Of a stretch of 54,825 bases of DNA, positions 16,389 to 25,607 are shown in pieces. The DNA comes from Verrucomicrobiota bacterium (lineage in GTDB: Bacteria > Verrucomicrobiota > Verrucomicrobiia > Opitutales > Opitutaceae): positions 1-54,825 of the forward strand of contig JAEKKV010000026.1 of NCBI GenBank assembly GCA_019510185.1. The letters are read 5' to 3'. The first letter of the stretch is position 1. Each line of letters starts with the position of its first letter. The notes under the pieces were generated by a model. The model searched no databases and had not been told where the DNA came from. It was given only the letters and a program-made list of their open reading frames with translations. A program made the position numbers and the translations under genes.

Positions 16389-17438
16389 TTATTCGTCGCC
16401 GCCATCGTCACCACCGCCGCCACTGAGGGTGCCGCCTTCTTCGCCCAGCTCGCCGAAGAGGCCGGCCTGGGTGCGGGAACGGTGGCGGTTCTTCTCGATA
16501 TCCTTCTGGGCTTCGGCCGAGTAACGCGTGAACGGCACGGCGAGGAGACGTTCGCGGGCGATGGGCTTCTGCGTGATTTCGCAGGTGCCGTAGCTGCCGT
16601 CCTTGACGCGTTTGATGGCGGCTTCGACCTCGGAGAGCGCTTCCTGCTCGGAGGAAACGAGGGAGAGGGCGAAATCGCGGTCAAAGGTGTCGGTGCCGGC
16701 ATCGGCCATGTGCTGGCCGTAGCTGGAGAGATCGCCGGCGTCGTCCTTGGCGGAGCGCTTGAGCGTTTCCTCGCTGTGGGTGTCGATCTGGCCGGTGAGG
16801 TGATTGCGGAGATCGAGCAGCAGCCGGTAATAGCGGCGGAATTTCTCGGGGATTTCGCTGTCGTCCTCGGCCGTGGGCTGCTTGGTCTTTTTCGGGTTGA
16901 AGCCGAGAATGTCCGCGAGGGAGGCGGCCTTGATGTGGTGAGGCTGGGCGGCCTTGGCGAGCTTGGCGGCGTCGATGTGCTTGCCTGATTTGGCGGCGGT
17001 CTTGGCCGCGGCGGCCTTGGCCTCGGTGTCGTTCTTCGAGGTGGTCTTGGCGATCTCGCGAATCTCGTCGAAGGAGAAGGAAATGGGGCGAACCTTTTCC
17101 TTGGTTTTGCTCTTTTCGAGGATCTTGCTGCGCAGGTCGGCGCGGGCGGAGGCCTTGGCGTTGGTCGCGGCTTTGGGCACGCTGACGGGGGCGGGCGTCT
17201 TGGCCGCCGGTTTGGAGACGGCGGGCTTCGAGGCGGGTTTGGCCGCGGGTTTAGCCGCGGGCGCGGGCTTGCCTTTGGCGACGGGCTTCGGCGCCGGCTT
17301 GGCCTTGGGTGCGGGATGCTTGGAGGTGGGTTTGGAAGGCTTCACGGGTTTCGTCTGAGATTTCTTAAGAGACTTCGCGGGTTGGCGGTTGGTCTTCTTT
17401 TTGGGAGCCGGGGCGGGCTTCTTGGTTTTTTTGGCCAT
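16389..17438 (-). CDS. DksA/TraR-like protein with long basic N-terminal tail and degenerate zinc finger
   Basis: 349 aa, more than twice the usual 150. Residues 1-100 are Lys/Pro/Ala-rich (histone H1-like, repeated AKPA/KP units). Residues about 215-330 are the DksA/TraR domain: a helical coiled coil (ETLKRSAKDDAGDLSSYGQH) and the zinc-finger block YGTCEITQKPIARERL then FTRYSAEAQ. Canonical members have two CxxC pairs here; only the first Cys remains, the other three positions being Thr, Ser and Ala, so zinc binding is doubtful. DksA binds RNA polymerase through its secondary channel and helps the stringent response; whether this one does is open. It lies 27 bp after ileS and upstream of lspA. 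Confidence 0.85.
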   Translation of the reverse strand: MAKKTKKPAPAPKKKTNRQPAKSLKKSQTKPVKPSKPTSKHPAPKAKPAPKPVAKGKPAPAAKPAAKPASKPAVSKPAAKTPAPVSVPKAATNAKASARADLRSKILEKSKTKEKVRPISFSFDEIREIAKTTSKNDTEAKAAAAKTAAKSGKHIDAAKLAKAAQPHHIKAASLADILGFNPKKTKQPTAEDDSEIPEKFRRYYRLLLDLRNHLTGQIDTHSEETLKRSAKDDAGDLSSYGQHMADAGTDTFDRDFALSLVSSEQEALSEVEAAIKRVKDGSYGTCEITQKPIARERLLAVPFTRYSAEAQKDIEKNRHRSRTQAGLFGELGEEGGTLSGGGGDDGGDE

Positions 17439-17465
17439 GATGATTGGGGTGACGAAGAAAAGGGA

Positions 17466-20321
17466 TCAGGTGCGGAGCGCCTCGGCGCAGCGCGGGCAGG
17501 TTTCGCCGTGCTCAGTCGTTTCCAGCGCGGGCACCCAGCGCCAGCAACGCGGACAGCGCACGTAGCCGAGTTCTTCGCCGTGACGGACGGTGACTTCGAA
17601 GGCGGGATTGGCGCCTTCCTGAAGGGTCACATGGGAGACAATGAAGAGCTCGGGCAGGAAATCGCGATGCTTCTCAAGCGTTTTGAAAAGCGGATCGGCG
17701 GGAGCGACGGAAAGGGTGATGACGGCGTCGAGCGACTTGCCGAGCTTGCCGGCGGCGCGGAGGGGCTCGATCGCTTCGTTGACCTTGGAGCGCACCTTGA
17801 TGAGCGCGGCCACGTCGGCCTCGATCTCGGCGTTGGTCCACGCGGCGTCGGCCTCGGGCCAGTCTTGCAGGTGGATCGAGTCGGCGGAGAACTCGGTTTT
17901 CGTCGTGGCATAGGCCCAGGCTTCGTCCGCCGTGAAGGTGAGGACGGGGGCGAGGATTTTGACGAGAATGCCGAAGATGTGGTGGATCGCGGTCTGCGAA
18001 GAGCGGCGCAGCGGGTTGGTCGTGCCGAGCGTGTAAAGGCGGTCCTTCAGGATGTCGTGGTAGACGGCCGAGAGCGTCGTGGCGCAGAAGGAGCTCACGG
18101 CTTGGATGACGCGGTGGTACTCGTAGGCGTCGTAGGCAACGGTGGCCTCGGCGAGGAGCTTGGCGGTCTGGTGGAGCGCCCAACGATCAAGCGTGTCGAG
18201 CTGCGCGTAGGGCAGGGCGTCGGTCGCGGGGTTGAAATCCCAGAGGGTCGAGAGCTGGTAGCGCAGGGTGTTGCGCAGGTTGCGGTAACCCTCGGCGGCG
18301 TTGTTGAGGATTTTCTCCGAGAGGGTGATGTCCTGGGTAAAATCCTGGGACGCGATCCAGAAGCGGATGACGTCGGCGCCGTATTGGGCGATGAAGTTGT
18401 CGGAGGTCGGCGGCTTTTCGTACTGGCCGGACTTGGAGATTTTCTTGCCGTCCTCGCCGACGATGAAGCCGTGGGTGAGCACGGCTTTGTAGGGTGCGCC
18501 GCCCTGCGCGATGACACCGGTCCAGAGCGAGGACTGGAACCAGCCGCGATGCTGGTCGGAGCCTTCGAGGTAGAGATCGGCGGGCCACTGGGTGGCGCCC
18601 TGGTGATTTTTCAACACGGCGGCGTGCGAGGAGCCGGAGTCGATCCACACGTCGAGGGTGTCGCGTCCGGGTGTGAGCGCGACGGCGGCGGGCCAGCCGG
18701 CGGGAAGCGCGATGCCCGCGAGGATTTCGGCGGCGGGGGCGTCATACCAGAAGTTGGTGCCCTTGGTGGCAATCTTGTCGGCGACCGCGCGGATCACACC
18801 GGCGTCGATGAAAGCGGTTTTATCGGCGTCGTAGAACGCGATGATGGGCACGCCCCAGGAGCGCTGGCGGCTGATGCACCAGTCGGGCCGGGCCTCGACG
18901 GCGCCGCGGATGCGGGCCTCGCCCCAGGTGGGGACCCACTGGACGCCGGCGATGGACTTGAGGGCGGTTTCGCGCGGGGAGGTTGCGGAGGAAGCGGCTT
19001 TGCGATCGAGGCCTACGAACCACTGGTCGACGGCGCGGAAAATGATGGGCGTCTTGGAACGCCAGCAGTGCGGGTAGCTGTGAACGTATTTGGCTTTGGC
19101 GAGAAGCGCGCCGGCACCGGCGAGCTTTTTGAGGACGGCGAGATTGGCGGGCGAAGGTTTTTTGGCCGCGATGTCTTCAACCGTTTCCAACGTGCTCAGG
19201 CCGACGAGATCGGGCGGCACCTGGCCGTCGTCAAGGTAGCGGCCGTCGGCACCGACGGGGCAATAGATCTCCAGCTTGTACTTGAGGCCGGTGAGATAGT
19301 CGTCCGCGCCGTGGCCGGGAGCGGTGTGAACGGCGCCGGTGCCGGAGTCGGTGGTGACGTAGTCAGCGAGAACGACGGGCGAGGCGCGGTCGATGAAGGG
19401 GTGGCGGGCTTGTATGCCTTCCAGCTGTTTGCCCGAGCGGAAATTATTACCGTCGACCAAGACTAGCTTGGTTTTCTCTTGGAACTCAGTCGCGAGGGTG
19501 TGGGCGACAAAGAAGCGCTCGGTTTCGGAGCCAACGATCTCGTATTCGATATCCGGGTTTACCGCGATGGCCAGATTCGCGGGAATCGTCCACGGGGTGG
19601 TTGTCCAAATCACAAAGCTGATCGGCTTATCCGTGGGGAGCCCGAACTTTTCTGCTTCCGTTAGAGGCACGGCGAATTTCACCCAGATGGCAATGGACGT
19701 GTGGTCCTTGTACTCGATCTCGGCTTCGGCGAGGGCGGTCTCGAACGGGATGGACCAATAAACGGGCTTCTTGGAGCGATAGACCAGGTTGTTTCCAACG
19801 AAGGCCGAGAAGGTCCGGATGATGTCGGCTTCGTAGGCGGGATTCTTGGTCTTGTATTCGGAATTCCAGTCGGCGAGGACGCCGAGGCGTTTGAACTGCC
19901 GGGTCTGGGTGGCGATCCAGCCTTCGGAAAAGGTATCGCACAGCGTGCGCATTTCCGCGGTGGAGACCTGTTTGTTCTCGGCCTGGAGCTGGCGCATCAC
20001 CTTTTGCTCGATGGGCAGGCCATGGCAGTCCCAGCCGGGGACGTAGGGCGTGCGGAACCCGCGCATGGACTTATGGCGAAGGGTGATGTCCTTGAGCGTC
20101 TTGTTAAGCGCGGTGCCGATGTGGACGTCGCCGTTGGTGAAGGGCGGGCCGTCGTGGAGGACGAAGGTTTTGCCGGTGGCGGCGTTCTTGCGCTGGATGG
20201 CGGCGTAGAGGTCGAGTTTCTCCCAGTGGGCGAGGCGGGAAGGCTCGCGCTGCACGAGATTGGCCCGCATCGGGAAATCTGTCTTGGGAAGCTGGAGAGT
20301 GTCTTTCAGGTCTTGCGCCAT
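17466..20321 (-). CDS. ileS: Isoleucyl-tRNA synthetase
   Basis: 951 aa, class I synthetase that charges tRNA-Ile. HIGH motif variant HIGT in GDVHIGTAL near residue 67; WDCHGLPIE follows; KMSKS variant KISKS in GKKISKSGQY near residue 630. The editing domain lies between, including the TDSGTGAVHTAPGHG block. The C-terminus has a CPRCWRW ... CPRC zinc finger, as in bacterial-type IleRS. The ATG at 20321 gives a normal N-terminus (DTLQLPKTDFPMRANL). It is the first gene of an ileS, DksA-like, lspA string. Confidence 0.97.
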   Translation of the reverse strand: MAQDLKDTLQLPKTDFPMRANLVQREPSRLAHWEKLDLYAAIQRKNAATGKTFVLHDGPPFTNGDVHIGTALNKTLKDITLRHKSMRGFRTPYVPGWDCHGLPIEQKVMRQLQAENKQVSTAEMRTLCDTFSEGWIATQTRQFKRLGVLADWNSEYKTKNPAYEADIIRTFSAFVGNNLVYRSKKPVYWSIPFETALAEAEIEYKDHTSIAIWVKFAVPLTEAEKFGLPTDKPISFVIWTTTPWTIPANLAIAVNPDIEYEIVGSETERFFVAHTLATEFQEKTKLVLVDGNNFRSGKQLEGIQARHPFIDRASPVVLADYVTTDSGTGAVHTAPGHGADDYLTGLKYKLEIYCPVGADGRYLDDGQVPPDLVGLSTLETVEDIAAKKPSPANLAVLKKLAGAGALLAKAKYVHSYPHCWRSKTPIIFRAVDQWFVGLDRKAASSATSPRETALKSIAGVQWVPTWGEARIRGAVEARPDWCISRQRSWGVPIIAFYDADKTAFIDAGVIRAVADKIATKGTNFWYDAPAAEILAGIALPAGWPAAVALTPGRDTLDVWIDSGSSHAAVLKNHQGATQWPADLYLEGSDQHRGWFQSSLWTGVIAQGGAPYKAVLTHGFIVGEDGKKISKSGQYEKPPTSDNFIAQYGADVIRFWIASQDFTQDITLSEKILNNAAEGYRNLRNTLRYQLSTLWDFNPATDALPYAQLDTLDRWALHQTAKLLAEATVAYDAYEYHRVIQAVSSFCATTLSAVYHDILKDRLYTLGTTNPLRRSSQTAIHHIFGILVKILAPVLTFTADEAWAYATTKTEFSADSIHLQDWPEADAAWTNAEIEADVAALIKVRSKVNEAIEPLRAAGKLGKSLDAVITLSVAPADPLFKTLEKHRDFLPELFIVSHVTLQEGANPAFEVTVRHGEELGYVRCPRCWRWVPALETTEHGETCPRCAEALRT

Positions 20322-20445
20322 GCCAAAGAAAAGCGGCGAAGGCTACCCCCCGCCCCCCCTGAGTCAAGGCCGCGCGCCGGTTGAGGAGCGAATGGGGCCG
20401 ATGAACTGAAATTGGCCGTCGGTCGCCGCAGGCGCTGGGAGCCGG

Positions 20446-23031
20446 TCAGGGGTGCGCCGCGGGCTTGAGCAAAACCACGTAATCGAGGGTTTCTCCGGGG
20501 AGGGAGAGCGCTTCGCCGGGGGCGAGCGGGCGGCTCCAGAGGGCGGCGTCGGTGCGGTTGAGCCCGTGATCGCGCCAGATGGTTTTGCTGTCGGTCGGCT
20601 TGAACCCGGCGGCGGTCAGTGAGCGGGCGAAGGCCTCGGCGGCGGCGGCGACGGCCGGTTCTTGCGGTTTCAGCGTGATCACGGGGTGCGTGCCGGTGGA
20701 GAAGAGCACGAAAACCGTGGCGCCCTTCGAGGCCGGGTTGAGACGGAAACCGAGATTGGTTTTGAGCGCGGGATCGCTGAGACGGCGGGTGGCGATCCAG
20801 GAGGCGCCGTCGATGACGGCGGGCAGGAGATCGAAGGTGTTGTCGGAGGAGCCGTCCACGTCGGTATAAACCGGGCCTTGCGCCTCGATCGCACGATCGA
20901 TGAAGACGGCGGGGTTGGCGGGATTGGAGCTGCGCAGGTCCTGCACGAGCGCGTCCGGGGCGGCGGGCGGAGGCGTGCCGCCGGATTGCTGATAAACAAT
21001 CATCTGGTCGTCGTGGCCGTGACCGTCGGAGATCGCGATCACGTTGCGGCCGGGCGCGAGCGGGGTTTTCCAGAAAAACACGTTGGCGACAGGAATGCCG
21101 GGGGTGGTGGTGACGGCGCCGTTCTTGGCTTTGCTTTCGGAGTCGGGCAGGCGGTAGTCGCCGTTGCGCTGCGTGCCCCGGGTGACGCCGTTCACGGTGA
21201 GCGTGAGTGTGGGGGTGTTGGCGTAGGCCTTGATGCCGTTGTCGGCGGCGAAACGACGCAGGAAATGAGTGCGGCCGTTGAGGTGGACCACGGGGCGGTC
21301 GGAATGGAGGAACGCCTGAAAGAGAAAATAGATGTCCTTGGGCTGTCCGGCGAGGGTGATGAGGCCCTTGGTGTTGCGGTTGTCCCTGAACTTGTGGTCG
21401 TAAAATTCACGGAAGACCCACCAGAAAAACAGCGGACGGTTTTCGGTGTCGTCACGGCAGACGGTTTGGAGGCGGTACTCGGTGAACATCTCCGCATATT
21501 CCTCGGGTTCGAATTTGTCGACCGACCAACGGAAGGTGCCGTAGGGGACGTGATGGGTGAGCCAGTCGCCCGCGCCGGTTTCGGAAATCAGGGCGTTGCG
21601 CGGCATGGCCTTGAAGCCGGAAAGCTGGCCGCCGTACCAGCCGGCGTAGGTGTTCCAGGCGACGAAGTCGCAGTTTTGCGGCTCGGAGATGTTGGCCGCG
21701 TAGGTGACGAGCCGGGTGGAGTCCTCCTCGTGGATGACCTCAGCGTAACGGCTGGCGGTGGCGGCGATGGTCTCGTTGCCGCAGCTCCAGAAAAGAATGG
21801 CCGGGTGATTCCAATTTTGGCGCACCATCTCGCGGGTGAGTCGTTCGCCGTCGGCGGTGACGGCCTTGTCTCCGTTGACCGCGCCTTTCCATACCTGGCC
21901 GGCGAATCCGTTTTCCGCCCACACGGCGATGCCCTGCCGGTCGGCGAGATCATATTCGAGATGACTGTGCGGATAATGCGCGAGGCGCACGGCGTTCACG
22001 CCCAGGTCGGCCAGCATCTGGAAATCGTTTCGCGGCGCTTCGTCGCCCACGGCATTCCAGGCGTCCTCGCTTTGCTCATGCTTGTTGACGCCGCGAAACT
22101 GGACCTCGCGGCCGTTGAGCAGGAACTTTCCGTTCTTCATGGCGATCGTGCGGAAGCCGGTGCGTTCCGTCACCGCGTCGCTGGGAACGCCGTTCACGGA
22201 CAACTCCGTGCGCACGGTGTAAAGATTGGGCCGGCCGAGATCCCAGAGCTGCGGATGGGGAATGAGGCCGCGGGCGGTCACGGTGACGGTGGCGCCGGCG
22301 GGAACGGTTTGGGCCACCTGAAATTCGGCGGCGGCCGCGCCGTCGGGAGCGGTCACGAAATGGCGGACGAGCACGTTGGCGGGGATGGCGAGGGGATTGC
22401 GGACAACCGTGCGTACGCCGAGCTCGGCCTGGCCGGCGGTGATGGCGGCGGGCGTGAGGTAAACGCCGCTGGAGCCGGAGTCGGGGGCGATGTGGACCAT
22501 GCCGGTTTTGACGAGCCAGGCATGGCGGAACATCCCGCCGTTGACGTAGAAGAGAGGCGAGCGGGCGAGGCTGCCGACGACCTCGTCGTCACGGTTGCCC
22601 ACGCGGATGACGAGTTCGTTGGGCCGGTCGAATTGCACCGCGGGAGTCAGGTCGAACGCGGAGGCGGTGAACGCGCCGACGTGGCGCCCGATGTGCCGGC
22701 CGTTGACAAACACGTCCTTCACGGTGGCCGCGCCTTCGAGCATGAGCAGGAAGCGGCGGTCGTGGCCGGCCGCGGCGTCAAAGGAAATCCGATACCAGCC
22801 GGCGGTGTTGTCGGGCAGGCCGGACTGGCGGAAAATATGGGGCACGGTGACCGCTTGCCAGCCGACGGTCTGGGATGGCGGCTCGAGCGCGGCGCCGGCG
22901 GGATTTTTATCCTCGATGAATTTCCAGGCGACCAGCGCGGTGGTTTCGCGGGGAGAAGGAGTGGCTTGAGGCAGAGCGGAAAGCAGGGGGACGGCGCCCA
23001 AGGCGGCGATGACGAGGATAAATTTAAACAT
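20446..23031 (-). CDS. Secreted glycoside hydrolase family 2 enzyme (beta-galactosidase-like)
   Basis: 861 aa with an N-terminal signal peptide (MFKFILVIAALGAVPLLSA). Domain order fits GH2: jelly-roll sugar-binding domain (residues about 35-190), Ig-like domain (to about 300), TIM barrel (to about 600) and a C-terminal beta domain of unassigned type. The likely acid/base is Glu420 in FWSCGNE and the nucleophile Glu484 in ISETG. GH2 enzymes cleave beta-galactosides, glucuronides or mannosides; the substrate cannot be read from the sequence. Export suggests use of external plant or algal polysaccharides. No transporter or other glycosidase is adjacent, so it is not an obvious polysaccharide locus. 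Confidence 0.9.
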   Translation of the reverse strand: MFKFILVIAALGAVPLLSALPQATPSPRETTALVAWKFIEDKNPAGAALEPPSQTVGWQAVTVPHIFRQSGLPDNTAGWYRISFDAAAGHDRRFLLMLEGAATVKDVFVNGRHIGRHVGAFTASAFDLTPAVQFDRPNELVIRVGNRDDEVVGSLARSPLFYVNGGMFRHAWLVKTGMVHIAPDSGSSGVYLTPAAITAGQAELGVRTVVRNPLAIPANVLVRHFVTAPDGAAAAEFQVAQTVPAGATVTVTARGLIPHPQLWDLGRPNLYTVRTELSVNGVPSDAVTERTGFRTIAMKNGKFLLNGREVQFRGVNKHEQSEDAWNAVGDEAPRNDFQMLADLGVNAVRLAHYPHSHLEYDLADRQGIAVWAENGFAGQVWKGAVNGDKAVTADGERLTREMVRQNWNHPAILFWSCGNETIAATASRYAEVIHEEDSTRLVTYAANISEPQNCDFVAWNTYAGWYGGQLSGFKAMPRNALISETGAGDWLTHHVPYGTFRWSVDKFEPEEYAEMFTEYRLQTVCRDDTENRPLFFWWVFREFYDHKFRDNRNTKGLITLAGQPKDIYFLFQAFLHSDRPVVHLNGRTHFLRRFAADNGIKAYANTPTLTLTVNGVTRGTQRNGDYRLPDSESKAKNGAVTTTPGIPVANVFFWKTPLAPGRNVIAISDGHGHDDQMIVYQQSGGTPPPAAPDALVQDLRSSNPANPAVFIDRAIEAQGPVYTDVDGSSDNTFDLLPAVIDGASWIATRRLSDPALKTNLGFRLNPASKGATVFVLFSTGTHPVITLKPQEPAVAAAAEAFARSLTAAGFKPTDSKTIWRDHGLNRTDAALWSRPLAPGEALSLPGETLDYVVLLKPAAHP

Positions 23032-23051
23032 CGGGGTAAGGGGAATAAGCT

Positions 23052-24473
23052 TCAGGTCGAAAGGGAACGGGCGGCAAGTTTTTCGCCGGCGGCGATGCAG
23101 GCAGGGAGGGAAATGCCGTCGCGAACATGGCCGCCAATGAACAGTCCGGGGTGGGCCTGCTCGGCGCGGGTCATGGTTTCGAGAAAGCGTTCGTAGCCGA
23201 GCGTGTACTGGGGAATGGCGTGCGGCCAGACGGTGCGGCGAACGAACACCGGATCGCCGCGCACGCCGAGGAGCGCGGCCAGTTCGTCGCGCACGAGTGC
23301 GAGGAGGGCTTCGTCGGTGAGGCGGGCGAGCTCGGGATTGCGACTACCGCCGGTCATGACGGTGAGGGCGACGTGGTCTTCGGGCGCGCGGCCGGGGAAA
23401 AGCGTGGAGTTGAACAGCACGCCCATAATCGAGCGGCGCTCGAGGGGCGGCACGAGCAGGCCGAAGCCGTCGAGCGGATGGTCGATCTGGTCGCTCCGGT
23501 AGCCGAGGAAAAGCGAGGAGACGGGCGGGTATTCGATGTCGGCGAGGGATGCGAAGGGACGGTCGGACGGCTCAGAGCCGGAAGCGGCAGCGGAAGGCAG
23601 GCTAAGCTCGGCGAGCGCGGCGGCGGGAAGGGCGAGGAGGACGGCGGAGAAAAGTTGCGAGCGGGGCGGTGAACCGGAGTCGGGGGAAGTCCACTGGATC
23701 TGCCAGGGCTGGCCGGCGGATGGCGGGACGAGCGCGGTGACGCGGGCGTGAAGTTCGACGCTGCCGGCGGGAAGGCGGGCGGCGAGGGTGCGGGGAAGGG
23801 TTTCGAGTCCGTCGGCGAAACTGACGATGGGCGCGGCACCGGCGGGTTCGCCGCGGGCGCGACGGGCTTTGGCGGCGGCGATTTGCCCGCGGATGATCGA
23901 GCCGTGCGACTGCTCCATCGCCCAGAGCGAGGGGAAGCTATGGCGCGCGGAGAGTTTTTCGGCGTCGCCCGCGTACACGCCCGACACGAAGGGGCTCAGG
24001 CCGTAATCGACCCACTCGCGGCCGAAGTGGGATTCGACAAAGGCGGCCAGACTGACGTCGGCCGGTCGGGTGCGCGGGCGGGTGAAGATTTCGCGGAGCA
24101 GGCGCCATTTTGCGCCGGTGGAAAAAAGCTTCGAGACCAGCAATGCGGGTGGCGAGGCGGGGACGGCGACGAGCCGGCCGTTGCGCACGAGGTAGCGGTT
24201 TTTCGCCTCGGGCCGGGCCTGAAGCGTGGCGGCCTCGAGGTCGAGTTCGCCGAGGAGGGCGGCGACGGCCGGGGTTTGCTGAAGGGAGTTCGGACCGCCT
24301 TCGACGAGCCAGTCGCCGTCGCGTTCGCTGCGGATGGAGCCGCCGAGGCGGGACGAAGCTTCGAAGAGACGAACGGTTTTCCCCTGCCGGACGAGACGGT
24401 GGGCGGCGGCGAGACCGGTGATGCCTCCGCCGATGATCGCGATGGGAAGGGAGGCGTTTCCGGCGGGATTCAC
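23052..24473 (-). CDS. hemY: Protoporphyrinogen oxidase (HemY type)
   Basis: 473 aa, FAD flavoprotein of the amine-oxidase superfamily. The N-terminal dinucleotide-binding motif is IIGGGITGLAAAHRL, and EASSRLGGSIRSE follows at the usual distance. The C-terminus keeps the FIGGHVRDGISLPACIAAG block that closes the FAD site. HemY oxidises protoporphyrinogen IX (or coproporphyrinogen III in some lineages) with oxygen. The start is a GTG at 24473 with no visible Shine-Dalgarno; it matches the position expected relative to the FAD motif. It follows hemE (24 bp) and hemF on the same strand, giving three consecutive late haem steps. Confidence 0.93.
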   Translation of the reverse strand: MNPAGNASLPIAIIGGGITGLAAAHRLVRQGKTVRLFEASSRLGGSIRSERDGDWLVEGGPNSLQQTPAVAALLGELDLEAATLQARPEAKNRYLVRNGRLVAVPASPPALLVSKLFSTGAKWRLLREIFTRPRTRPADVSLAAFVESHFGREWVDYGLSPFVSGVYAGDAEKLSARHSFPSLWAMEQSHGSIIRGQIAAAKARRARGEPAGAAPIVSFADGLETLPRTLAARLPAGSVELHARVTALVPPSAGQPWQIQWTSPDSGSPPRSQLFSAVLLALPAAALAELSLPSAAASGSEPSDRPFASLADIEYPPVSSLFLGYRSDQIDHPLDGFGLLVPPLERRSIMGVLFNSTLFPGRAPEDHVALTVMTGGSRNPELARLTDEALLALVRDELAALLGVRGDPVFVRRTVWPHAIPQYTLGYERFLETMTRAEQAHPGLFIGGHVRDGISLPACIAAGEKLAARSLST

Positions 24474-24497
24474 GGGAGGAGTGGGGCGGCGCCGTGG

Positions 24498-25529
24498 TTA
24501 CTTCCAGGTCGTCACGGTGTCGACGAGGGCCTGCATGCACTCGATCTTGGCCTGCGGCGTGATGCCGTGGCCGAGATTGAAAATATGGCCGGTGGTGTCG
24601 CGCAGGGATTCGAGCAGGCGTCCGGCTTCGCGGGCGACGATGTCCGGCGTGGTCTGCATGAGCACGGGGTCGAGGTTGCCTTGGACGGCGATGTTGGCGG
24701 GCAGCGTGCGGCGGACGATGGCGAGATCGTTGGTCCAGTCGACGCTGACGGCGCGCACGCCGGAAAACGCCTGGTCGGTGAGATGGGGTGCGGTGCCCTT
24801 CGCGTAAAGGATGACCGGGAAATCGGGCGGAAGCGCGGCGGTGATCCGGCGGATCCACTGGAGCGAAGCGGCCTCGTAATCGGGCCCGGCGATGATGCCG
24901 CCCCACGAATCGAAAATCTGGATCGCGTCGGCGCCGGCGGCGATCTGCATCTGGAAATAAACGATGAGCGCGGCGGTGAGTTTTTCGAGCAGGGCGTCGA
25001 AGGTGGCGCGGTCGGTGTAGAAGAGGAGTTTGACGCGCTCGAAATCGTCCGAGCTGCCGCCTTCGACCATGTAGGTGGCGAGCGTCCACGGGGAACCGCC
25101 GAAGCCGAGGAGCATCTTTTCGCCGGCGAGTTCCTTTTTGAGCAGGGCGAGCGTGTCGCCGACGTAGCTCAGGCGCTCGGGGACGGCGGAGACGGGGGCG
25201 AGGGCGTCGACCTGCGCGCGGGTTTCAATGCGGCGGGCCATCTCGATGCCGCCCGTGTCGCGGAAGGCGTAGGGCTGGCCGAGGGCCTCGGGGATCACGA
25301 GGATGTCCGAGAACAAAATGGCGGCGTCGAGTCCGGGAAAACGGCGCAGCGGCTGGAGGGTGACCTCGGCGGCGAGCGCGGGGGTTTTCACCATTTCGAG
25401 AAAGGAGGACTTCGCCTTGAGCGCGCGATATTCGGGCAGGTAGCGGCCGGCCTGGCGCATGACCCAAAGGGGCGGCCGGTCAAGCGGCTGGCAGGCGAGG
25501 GCGGAGAGGAAACGGTCGCGGGAGGTCAT
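24498..25529 (-). CDS. hemE: Uroporphyrinogen decarboxylase
   Basis: 343 aa, the typical length. It removes four carboxyl groups from uroporphyrinogen III. The signature PLWVMRQAGRYLPEYR near residues 20-35 is intact and the second, GFGGSPWTLATYMVEGG, is recognisable. The frame is open from GTG 25553, but that stretch is formed by a dispersed repeat (TTCATTAGTGG), so I prefer ATG 25529 (MTSRDRFLSAL). It lies between hemF and hemY, all on the minus strand. Confidence 0.95.
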   Translation of the reverse strand: MTSRDRFLSALACQPLDRPPLWVMRQAGRYLPEYRALKAKSSFLEMVKTPALAAEVTLQPLRRFPGLDAAILFSDILVIPEALGQPYAFRDTGGIEMARRIETRAQVDALAPVSAVPERLSYVGDTLALLKKELAGEKMLLGFGGSPWTLATYMVEGGSSDDFERVKLLFYTDRATFDALLEKLTAALIVYFQMQIAAGADAIQIFDSWGGIIAGPDYEAASLQWIRRITAALPPDFPVILYAKGTAPHLTDQAFSGVRAVSVDWTNDLAIVRRTLPANIAVQGNLDPVLMQTTPDIVAREAGRLLESLRDTTGHIFNLGHGITPQAKIECMQALVDTVTTWK

Positions 25530-25539
25530 CGGAGGGAAA

Positions 25540-25607
25540 CCACTAATGAACACTAATAGGCACGAATGAAGCAGGATTCTAAATGCCGGATCAGTGATGA
25601 TTAGTGG
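25540..25607. repeat. Inverted repeat between hemF and hemE
   Basis: CCACTAAT (25540-25547) and ATTAGTGG (25600-25607) are exact reverse complements. Between them are further variants of the same word (CACTAAT, AGTGATGATTAG). The right arm contains the hemF stop codon TAA (complement of 25601-25603). It looks like a member of a dispersed intergenic repeat family rather than a terminator, as no T-run follows. Confidence 0.6.
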
